A DNA stretch of 11,123 bases from Lachnospiraceae bacterium UBA7012. GTDB lineage: Bacteria; Bacillota; Clostridia; Lachnospirales; Lachnospiraceae. This document shows positions 6,381-11,123 of the stretch, one piece after another. The stretch lies in contig DJXE01000066.1 of the NCBI GenBank assembly GCA_002449595.1, positions 1 to 11,123 of the forward strand. The letters run 5' to 3'. Each line of letters begins with the position of its first letter. Positions within the stretch are counted from its first letter, which is position 1. The translations under genes and the position numbers were made by a program. The notes below the pieces were generated by a model. That model did not search any database, was not told the origin of the DNA, and worked only from the letters and a program-made list of their open reading frames with translations.

Positions 6381-6511
6381 ATCGTATGATATCAGTTCTT
6401 CCGTCACGAAAAGCGTCATCAAATCACAAATATTGTGAAAAACTTCAATGTTTTGTTGATGTCGTTCCGGGACTGCGATCCGGGCACAGCATACTACGAT
6501 GCAATCGTATG
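6381..6511. promoter_or_regulatory. Divergent intergenic region with two 6-3-6 dyads and a repeated 10-mer
   Basis: No gene is supported between 6164 and 6656. Besides the leader on the left, this AT-richer stretch holds TCACAA-ATA-TTGTGA (6424-6438) and TACGAT-GCA-ATCGTA (6495-6509). Both are perfect dyads with six-base arms and three-base centres, 71 bases apart. The 10-mer CAATCGTATG occurs at 6379-6388 and again at 6502-6511. Such dyads suit dimeric regulators controlling one or both divergent units. The regulator is unknown. Confidence 0.4.
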
Positions 6512-6554
6512 TCATCGTGCAGAACAAATCCGTAACAATCCTTTCCTTTTCATA

Positions 6555-6563
6555 TGGTAGAAT
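6555..6563 (+). promoter_or_regulatory. Extended -10 promoter for the transglutaminase/pilus operon
   Basis: TGG followed by TAGAAT is an extended -10 element (TGn plus hexamer), 94 bases before the ATG at 6657. The -35 region is weak, which is tolerable with an extended -10. Transcription would begin near 6570, immediately before the hairpin at 6574. Confidence 0.55.
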
Positions 6564-6573
6564 GAACATATAC

Positions 6574-6602
6574 GCCGGCAGGCGGAAGTCAGTTCTGCCG
6601 GC
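6574..6602 (+). repeat. Hairpin at the predicted 5' end of the rightward transcript
   Basis: GCCGGCAG (6574-6581) pairs perfectly with CTGCCGGC (6595-6602) around a 13-base loop. If transcription starts near 6570, the mRNA begins with this stem. No T-tract follows, so it looks like a 5' stabiliser or regulatory stem rather than a terminator. Confidence 0.5.
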
Positions 6603-6656
6603 CTTCCCGCATACAGAACGGCTCCTGCGCCGCGGGTGAGGCCATCTCCGGATCAT

Positions 6657-7694
6657 ATGCGGCTGAAGAACATCATTTGGTCGTGCAATGAATGCATTCC
6701 GAACTTCCATTATATTGTGCGTGCGAAAAACCTTTTCCCAACTTCATATAAAACAGGCTCCCTGTACCTGACGCTCCTGCTCGTCTGCGCCATGCTCCTC
6801 ACCGGCTGCTCCGCCGGCAGTCAAAAGACCCGCGGCGGCGCCCAGCAGGAGGAAGTGGATTACAGCGTCAAGGGGTCCCGTCCCAGCACGCCGAACGTTC
6901 TCATCCCCAGACAGAGCGGGAAGAACGTGATCGGCAGCGATGAGGTCGAGGTCGATATCTCGAACCTGCAGGACGGGTATCTCAGCGTGCGCTGGCTCAG
7001 CGATCCCTCCAAGGTCAAGCTCCAGCTCACCTCGGACGACGAGGTGACGTACACGTATGACCTGCCGTCGGACGGCAGCTGGACGGTCTTCCCCCTCTCC
7101 TCCGGGAGCGGGCGGTACCTGCTCGGGATCTACAACAACATCGAGGCGACGATGTACGCCGAGAGCTTCAGCACGGATCTCGACGTGGAGCTCACCGATG
7201 AGTTCGGCCCGTTCCTGTATCCCAACCAGTACTGCTGGTTCACCGGCAGCACGAAGGCGATCGCCGAGGGACAGCGGATCTGCGGGCCTGCCAACAGCGA
7301 TGTGGACGCCGTCGGCCTCATCTACAACTATCTCGTCTCCCATGTGACCTACGACTACGAGGAGGCGGAGACGGTACAGAGCGGCTACCTGCCGGACGTC
7401 GACGAGGTGCTCTCGACCGGCCGGGGGATCTGCCTCGACTACGCGTCGCTGATGTCGGCGATGCTGCGCTCGCAGGGCATCCCGACCCGCATGGAGATCG
7501 GCTACGCCGGCACGGCTTACCACGCCTGGATCTCCTGCTTCGTGGATGACATCGGCTGGGTCAACGGCATTATCGAGTTCGACGGCGAGACGTGGAAGCT
7601 CATGGATCCGACATTTGCCTCGACGCAGGGGCAGAAGAAGCTCCAGAAGTTCGTGGGGGACGGGGACAACTACCGCAGAGTATATCTCTATTGA
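6657..7694 (+). CDS. Transglutaminase-like (papain-fold) lipoprotein
   Basis: 345 residues from the ATG at 6657. The start is uncertain: GTG at 6636 and GTG at 6717 are in frame, and none has a well-spaced ribosome-binding site (GAGG is 15 bases before 6657). Only the 6717 start gives a signal peptide of normal length. The hydrophobic segment SLYLTLLLVCAMLLTGC carries a lipobox with the lipidated Cys at 51. After a charged linker comes a beta-rich domain (about 95-190), then a transglutaminase-like core. The core holds the triad Cys259 (GRGICLDYASLM), His289 (AYHAWISC) and Asp317 (WKLMDPTF). The family includes proteases, peptide-modifying enzymes and cross-linkers; the intact triad suggests an active surface enzyme. 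It is the first gene of the rightward unit, 76 bases before the preferred GspF start with no terminator between, so pilus-like proteins are possible substrates (inference). Confidence 0.9.
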   Translation: MRLKNIIWSCNECIPNFHYIVRAKNLFPTSYKTGSLYLTLLLVCAMLLTGCSAGSQKTRGGAQQEEVDYSVKGSRPSTPNVLIPRQSGKNVIGSDEVEVDISNLQDGYLSVRWLSDPSKVKLQLTSDDEVTYTYDLPSDGSWTVFPLSSGSGRYLLGIYNNIEATMYAESFSTDLDVELTDEFGPFLYPNQYCWFTGSTKAIAEGQRICGPANSDVDAVGLIYNYLVSHVTYDYEEAETVQSGYLPDVDEVLSTGRGICLDYASLMSAMLRSQGIPTRMEIGYAGTAYHAWISCFVDDIGWVNGIIEFDGETWKLMDPTFASTQGQKKLQKFVGDGDNYRRVYLY

Positions 7695-7770
7695 CAAAAG
7701 AAAGTGACAGGTGAAGGCGATGTCGGATAACAGTTGCGGGACAACCAGAAATACGGAGAGGAAGCAGCGC

Positions 7771-8802
7771 ATGCTGACGAACGCGCAGATCTTCCAGTTC
7801 TTTGAACAGCTGCGCACGCTGATCGCCGCAGGCATCACGCCGCACGCGGCGCTGGAGATCATGCAGAAGGACGGCAGCAACGCGAAGATCCTGCCGCTGC
7901 TGACCTGGATGTCAGACCAGCTGGAGACGGGGCGGCATCTCTCGGATGTGGTCCGGGACGCCGGCGTCTTCCCCTCCTATGTCTGCGAGCTGCTCGTGAT
8001 CGGCGAGCAGACCGGCAATGTGGAAAACGTCTGCGGCGCCCTCGCGCAGTACTACGCCGACGAGGACGAGCTGCGCGACGCGGTGCGGAGCGCGGTCAGC
8101 TACCCGCTCGTCATGATCGTCATGATGTTCATCGTGATCATCGTGCTGGTCTCCCGCGTCATGCCGGTCTTCGCACAGGTCTTCGCCCAGCTCGGCACGT
8201 CGGTGACCGGCGTCACGCAGATGCTGATGCGCCTCTCCGACACGCTCTCGAAGTACAACCTGGTGATGATCGTGCTGTTCGCGGTGCTGGCAGTGCTTTT
8301 CCTCTACTTCTATGCGACGGAGCGCGGCCAGAAGCAGTTCTCCGTTTTCCTCGCGAAGTTCCCGCCCACGCGGCGGCTGTCGGAGGACATGGCGCTCACG
8401 CGGTTCGCGAGCGGCATGAAGATGACGTCCGCGGCGGGCCTCGACGCATTTACGAGCCTCGACCTGACCTCCCGCATCGTGGAAAATGAAAACGTGCGCG
8501 CGAAGATCGACCGCTGCCGCGAGCTGCTGCTCTCCGGCGAGAGTTTCTCGGAGGCGATCGCCAAAACGGGGCTGTTCGACAAGTTCTACTCGGGCATGAT
8601 CACCGTGTTCGCGAAGACGGGCAGCGTCGACCGCGCGATGGAATTCATCGCGAAGCAGTACAAGAAGGAGACGGACAAGAAGATCAGCCGCGCCCTCGGC
8701 GCGATCGAGCCCACCATGGTCGCTGTGCTCTCGCTCATCGTCGGGATGATCCTGCTGTCCGTGATCCTGCCGCTGATGGGGATCATGGCAAACATCGGGT
8801 GA
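7771..8802 (+). CDS. GspF/PilC-type inner-membrane platform protein
   Basis: 343 residues from the ATG at 7771, which has GGAGAGG nine bases upstream and begins close to the conserved FFEQLRTLIAAGI. In-frame starts at 7720 (ATG, AGGTG upstream) and 7711 (GTG) would add 17 or 20 hydrophilic residues. Two T2SSF cytoplasmic domains (about 6-110 and 205-310) alternate with helices at about 111-133, 162-182 and 315-340, the standard layout. Family hallmarks include GEQTGNVENV in the first repeat and FAKTGSVDRAMEFIAKQY in the second. In type IV pili and type II secretion this protein couples the assembly ATPase to pilin polymerisation at the inner membrane. The pilin-like genes downstream fit that role. 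No assembly ATPase is in the window, so it must be encoded elsewhere or the system is reduced. Confidence 0.93.
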   Translation: MLTNAQIFQFFEQLRTLIAAGITPHAALEIMQKDGSNAKILPLLTWMSDQLETGRHLSDVVRDAGVFPSYVCELLVIGEQTGNVENVCGALAQYYADEDELRDAVRSAVSYPLVMIVMMFIVIIVLVSRVMPVFAQVFAQLGTSVTGVTQMLMRLSDTLSKYNLVMIVLFAVLAVLFLYFYATERGQKQFSVFLAKFPPTRRLSEDMALTRFASGMKMTSAAGLDAFTSLDLTSRIVENENVRAKIDRCRELLLSGESFSEAIAKTGLFDKFYSGMITVFAKTGSVDRAMEFIAKQYKKETDKKISRALGAIEPTMVAVLSLIVGMILLSVILPLMGIMANIG

Positions 8803-8810
8803 CGAAAGCT

Positions 8811-8903
8811 TGCATGGCGGGGCTTATACGGCCTCATCGGGAGACATCCCATGCAGCGGCCCCGTGCAGTTCACGGAAATCATGAGCACGGAAACCTGCT
8901 CAT
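8811..8903 (+). repeat. Two inverted repeats between the GspF and first pilin-like gene
   Basis: TGCATGG (8811-8817) pairs with CCATGCA (8849-8855) across a 31-base interval that also holds a GGGGC. ATGAGCA (8882-8888) pairs with TGCTCAT (8897-8903) around eight bases. No T-tract follows, so these are not standard terminators. They may stabilise or process the operon mRNA. No convincing gene fits in this 127-base gap. Confidence 0.45.
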
Positions 8904-8929
8904 AAAGGAATCGGAATAAAGGGTCCCTC

Positions 8930-9304
8930 ATGAAGATCAGCAGAAAATCAATCATCTTCATATTGAGCGTGGCGCTCAGCTTCGCGGTGCTGGCTGCGGT
9001 ATCGGCGGGGGCAAGGCGCATGCAGCGGCAGCATCTCGAGGAACAGCGCGAATCCCTGGAAAAGGGTATCGAGCGCTGTATCACGAGCTGCTACGCCCTG
9101 GAGGGATGCTTCCCGCCGACGCTGGAGTACATGGAGGAGCACTACGGACTGCACTACGACGAGTCGGTGTTCTTCGTCGATTACCGGCCGGTCGCGGCAA
9201 ACATCCGCCCGGAGTACTTCATCATCGCCCTGGAGGGAGAGTCCGGCGGCGCATTCTACGAGAGCCACTCGCACATGCCGCGGGAGGCGGAGTTTATGTA
9301 CTGA
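8930..9304 (+). CDS. Small single-helix protein, divergent GspG-like pseudopilin candidate
   Basis: 124 residues, ATG at 8930 with AAAGGG six bases upstream. A short basic N-terminus (MKISRKS) and one hydrophobic helix (about 8-27) lead into an amphipathic charged helix (about 28-55), then a small domain. The segment CYALEGCFPPTLEYMEEHYGL (about residues 52-72) resembles the point where the pilin stem helix meets the YP loop in GspG-like proteins. However, there is no prepilin peptidase site: no Gly before the helix and no Glu at position 5. Two Cys (52 and 57) could form a disulfide. It lies between GspF and the DUF4860-like protein, so a role as a minor pilin or assembly-platform partner is likely by context. 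Recognition of the fold is by eye and uncertain. Confidence 0.75.
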   Translation: MKISRKSIIFILSVALSFAVLAAVSAGARRMQRQHLEEQRESLEKGIERCITSCYALEGCFPPTLEYMEEHYGLHYDESVFFVDYRPVAANIRPEYFIIALEGESGGAFYESHSHMPREAEFMY

Positions 9305-9351
9305 GGCAAGCGCATCTGCCGGCAGTACAAGGTATCTATAACATGCCTCAG
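9301..9351 (+). repeat. Intercistronic stem-loop after the first pilin-like gene
   Basis: CTGAGGCA (9301-9308, overlapping the stop codon) pairs perfectly with TGCCTCAG (9344-9351). It encloses the perfect palindrome CTGCCGGCAG (9316-9325). There is no T-tract. The remaining 115 bases to 9466 show no gene and no clear promoter. Confidence 0.5.
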
Positions 9352-9466
9352 AAGCGGAGTTTTAATATTTATCCACGCGTATGGCTCCCGGCGGTAGCGC
9401 AGGATATCGGCCGTTCATATAGGGCATCGGCATTCATTCAAGGCAATTGAGTTTTTTGTCATCGAT

Positions 9467-10093
9467 ATGGAAGAGAGACGGCATTCGACAGATCTCATAT
9501 TTGTATTACTGGTCTTCGCGGCGTTCGTGATCACGGCGCTTATGGTGATCGCCATGGGCACCGGCGAGTACCGCCGGATCGTGGCGCGCTCTCAGGAGAA
9601 TGACGACATCCGCATCGCCACGGCCTACATCACGCAGAAGGTCCGGCAGGGGCGCTCCGCGGGGGCCGTCGGCACGGGAGAGCTGGACGGCATCCCGGCG
9701 CTGACCGTGCGCGAGGAGCGCGGCGGCAGAGAGTTTGTCACCTATCTCTATGTCTGTGAGGGATATCTGCGCGAGCTGATGACGGCCGCCGGCAACGAGA
9801 TCCACGTCATCCCGCGCTCCGGCACGGCGATCCTGCCGATGGATTCGCTGGAATTTGAGGAGATCGGCGCCGCGGGTGTTCCTGCGGGAGCGGCAGCGGA
9901 AGGCGCCGTCGGAGCCGCGGAGACCACTGCGGAAGGCTCTGAGGGCGTCGCTGCGGAAGGCGCCGCCGGAGCCACAGGTGCCACTGCGGAAGGTGCGGCG
10001 GGCGGAACCGCCGGCACTCCCGCAGCGCTGCGCATCGCCGTCGCCACGCCGGACGGAGAGACGAACACATTCGTCGTGACGACCGCACCGTAG
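9467..10093 (+). CDS. DUF4860-like pilus-cluster membrane protein
   Basis: 208 residues, ATG at 9467. No convincing Shine-Dalgarno site is visible (AAGG is 23 bases away), so translation may be weak or coupled. A short charged N-terminus with HSTD, a transmembrane helix (about 10-30) and a stem helix with RSQENDDIRIATAYITQKVRQ precede a beta-rich domain (LDGIPALTV, FVTYLYVCEGYLRELM). This pattern matches what I know of DUF4860 proteins found beside GspF genes in Clostridia. A 54-residue Ala/Gly/Glu/Thr-rich insert (about 134-187) interrupts the domain before the last strand pair (LRIAVATPDGETNTFVV). The helix start is not a standard prepilin site. It is likely a structural or minor-pilin component; the biochemical role is unknown. 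Confidence 0.8.
   Translation: MEERRHSTDLIFVLLVFAAFVITALMVIAMGTGEYRRIVARSQENDDIRIATAYITQKVRQGRSAGAVGTGELDGIPALTVREERGGREFVTYLYVCEGYLRELMTAAGNEIHVIPRSGTAILPMDSLEFEEIGAAGVPAGAAAEGAVGAAETTAEGSEGVAAEGAAGATGATAEGAAGGTAGTPAALRIAVATPDGETNTFVVTTAP
9896..9993 (+). repeat. Imperfect in-frame repeats coding the Ala/Gly-rich insert
   Basis: The octamer GCGGAAGG recurs at 9896, 9929, 9953 and 9986. The spacings of 33, 24 and 33 bases are all multiples of three. Each copy codes AEG within an Ala/Gly/Thr-rich stretch, so unit gain or loss would lengthen or shorten the insert without shifting the frame. Confidence 0.65.
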
Positions 10094-10101
10094 CGGCGTG
10101 A

Positions 10102-10124
10102 CCAGCAGCGGGGAAAGCTGCTGG
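10102..10124 (+). repeat. Intercistronic stem-loop after the DUF4860-like gene
   Basis: CCAGCAGC (10102-10109) pairs perfectly with GCTGCTGG (10117-10124) around a seven-base loop, eight bases after the stop codon. No T-tract follows, so it is not a standard terminator. Confidence 0.5.
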
Positions 10125-10141
10125 GACGATTGATAAAGTGA

Positions 10142-10162
10142 AGTCAGAAGTCAGGAGTCAGA
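10142..10162 (+). repeat. Three tandem 7-base repeats forming the ribosome-binding site
   Basis: The unit AGTCAG plus one base (A, G, A) occurs three times in direct tandem: 10142-10148, 10149-10155 and 10156-10162. The junction of units two and three creates GGAG (10154-10157), nine bases before the TTG start at 10167. Confidence 0.7.
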
Positions 10163-10166
10163 TTCA

Positions 10167-10658
10167 TTGAAGCACAGTTCCGGATCCAAAACATCGCTCT
10201 TCCTGATCGAGCTGATCATAACGATCTTTTTCTTCTCCGTCGCGAGCGTCGTGTGCGTGCGGCTGTTCCTGTACAGCCATCGCATGAGCACCGAGGCCTA
10301 CGACCGGACGCATGCGGTCGCGATCGCGCAGAGTGCGGCGGAGAGCTTCCTCGCCGCAGGTAAGATGCTGCGCTTGGAAGCTGCCGCAGCTGCTGATCCG
10401 GACGCCCGTTCTGGCACCGGTACTGCAGCCGAATCGCCCGATACCGCGTCAGGGCCAGGGAAGATGGAGACCCGCTTCCACGAGATCTTCGACGATGCGC
10501 TGGCGGACGAAGACCTCGCACGCTTCCGCGTGGAGACAGAGATCACCGCACCGACAGAAGATGGCCTTTGCCGCCTCCTCGTGCGTGTGTCGGACCTGGA
10601 AGGCGAGGAGATCTACTCTCTCGAAGTGCTGGACCACAGCCCGGGATCACAGAACTGA
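10167..10658 (+). CDS. Type IV pilin-like protein with atypical prepilin site
   Basis: 163 residues from a TTG at 10167, supported by GGAG nine bases upstream; the next ATG lies beyond the hydrophobic helix. After a ten-residue leader (KHSSGSKTS) comes the hydrophobic helix LFLIELIITIFFFSVASVV (11-29). Counting from Leu11, Glu15 sits at mature position 5, as in class III prepilin signals, but the residue before the site is Ser10 rather than Gly, and Leu replaces Phe at +1. The stem continues through about residue 70. A low-complexity Ala/Gly/Ser/Pro linker follows (71-98), then a short globular end with beta strands (RFRVETEITA, LCRLLVRVSDLEGEEIYSLEVL). It is probably a minor pilin of the same machine. 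Processing by a peptidase encoded elsewhere is uncertain. Confidence 0.82.
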   Translation: MKHSSGSKTSLFLIELIITIFFFSVASVVCVRLFLYSHRMSTEAYDRTHAVAIAQSAAESFLAAGKMLRLEAAAAADPDARSGTGTAAESPDTASGPGKMETRFHEIFDDALADEDLARFRVETEITAPTEDGLCRLLVRVSDLEGEEIYSLEVLDHSPGSQN

Positions 10659-10739
10659 TATGAGCCGTTCCGCCGGCAATGGCCGTAACAGCGGGTTTAC
10701 TGACAGGCGCGGCCGCTCCGGTATGAAGGAATTCCCCAG

Positions 10740-11123
10740 ATGGACAACGGAAAGAACCATTATTACACCATAAACGGAGGCATCTCCCTCATCCTGCTCA
10801 CATTCGTCATTCTGAGCCTCGTGAGCTTCGCGGCGCTGTCGGTGACGACTGCGCAGGCGGATCTGCGCCTCGCGGACCGCTATGAGGCACAGGCGGATGC
10901 CTATTACCACGCGCACAACGAAGCGCAGAAGTTCCTCGCATCACTCCGCTCAACTGCAGAAGCCGGATCCTCGGATTCCGCGGATGATTCTTCGACTGCC
11001 GGCGCTCTCCCGGCCTCCGCTGCCGACCCCCCGGATACCGGTGCTGCATCCCGGCTCGACCTTCTGTCCGCCGTACTGCCCGAAGGCTGCAGGCTGGACG
11101 CGGATGCAGGCACCATCATCGCG
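10740..11123 (+). CDS. PilX-like pilus-associated membrane protein, 3' partial
   Basis: 128 codons from the ATG at 10740 (AAGGA nine bases upstream) to the window edge, with no stop. After a short polar leader ending NGG (12-14), the hydrophobic helix ISLILLTFVILSLVSFAALSV (15-35) is followed by a stem rich in Ala, Asp and Arg. A Ser/Ala/Asp/Pro-rich low-complexity stretch follows (about 65-95), then the start of another structured part. The leader-helix layout resembles PilX-type minor pilins (G-x-S-L-I-x-L), but Glu is missing at mature position 5. It lies 81 bases after the preceding pilin-like gene and is probably co-transcribed. Its C-terminal half and any following genes are outside the window. 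Confidence 0.8.
   Translation, partial: MDNGKNHYYTINGGISLILLTFVILSLVSFAALSVTTAQADLRLADRYEAQADAYYHAHNEAQKFLASLRSTAEAGSSDSADDSSTAGALPASAADPPDTGAASRLDLLSAVLPEGCRLDADAGTIIA

Noticed and set aside
5693-6535. 280-codon open frame on the plus strand
   Set aside because: It crosses the CAP gene antisense and then runs through the structured leader and intergenic region. No ribosome-binding site or domain was found.
6378-6710. 110-codon minus-strand frame in the divergent intergenic region
   Set aside because: It would cover the extended -10 promoter, the leader hairpin and both dyads; no ribosome-binding site and no recognisable protein pattern.
7691-7696. Perfect TTGACA at the end of the transglutaminase-like gene
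   Set aside because: No -10-like hexamer lies 16-19 bases downstream, so it is probably chance overlap with the stop codon.
6744-7880. 378-codon open frame on the minus strand
   Set aside because: It is antisense to the transglutaminase-like gene, whose catalytic triad, lipobox and codon pattern are convincing. The antisense product has no coherent motif.
8814-8885. 23-codon frame between the GspF and first pilin-like genes
   Set aside because: No ribosome-binding site, no hydrophobic helix, and it overlaps two inverted repeats.
10660-10773. 37-codon frame overlapping the start of the PilX-like gene
   Set aside because: Short, basic, no ribosome-binding site and no helix. The overlapping frame from 10740 has a clear leader, helix and upstream AAGGA.

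Overview
The window reads as chromosomal DNA from a GC-rich, Gram-positive anaerobe of the Bacillota, most likely Lachnospiraceae or a close clostridial family. This assignment is inference. It rests on a CnaB/SpaA-type wall protein with a sorting-like tail, lipoproteins with lipoboxes, a BTAD-type regulator fused to a GGDEF-like domain, a DUF4860-like pilus-cluster protein, and good Shine-Dalgarno sites before most genes. No rRNA, tRNA, CRISPR array, transposase or phage gene was seen.

Region 1 (1-802, plus strand) is the 3' part of a membrane-bound diguanylate cyclase with intact GGDEF and I-site, closed by a hairpin terminator. Region 2 (872-4191, minus strand; transcription runs right to left) holds four genes: a sortase-fold protein that has lost its catalytic His and Cys, an acidic-linker lipoprotein, a winged-helix/BTAD regulator with a degenerate GGDEF domain, and a small protein made of two copies of one motif. 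Region 3 (4297-6163, minus strand) holds a membrane-anchored CAP/SCP protein followed by a SpaA/CnaB surface protein whose tail has VLGAxR repeats but no LPXTG, ending in a strong terminator.

Region 4 (6164-6656) is a divergent intergenic region. It has a three-stem candidate leader before the CAP gene, two 6-3-6 dyads, a repeated 10-mer, and an extended -10 promoter followed by a hairpin that would sit at the 5' end of the rightward transcript. Region 5 (6657-11123, plus strand) is a probable operon: a transglutaminase-like lipoprotein, a GspF/PilC-type platform protein, and four small single-helix proteins that look like divergent pilins or pilus accessory proteins. The last of these runs off the window. 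No GspE/PilB ATPase or prepilin peptidase lies in the window.

Taken together the window is a cell-envelope locus: c-di-GMP signalling at the left edge, an unusual wall-protein and pseudo-sortase group in the middle, and a reduced type IV pilus-like cluster on the right. The most unusual observations are the pseudo-sortase beside a surface protein with a non-canonical sorting tail, the BTAD/degenerate-GGDEF regulator with its duplicated-motif neighbour, and the pilin-like genes without standard prepilin signals.
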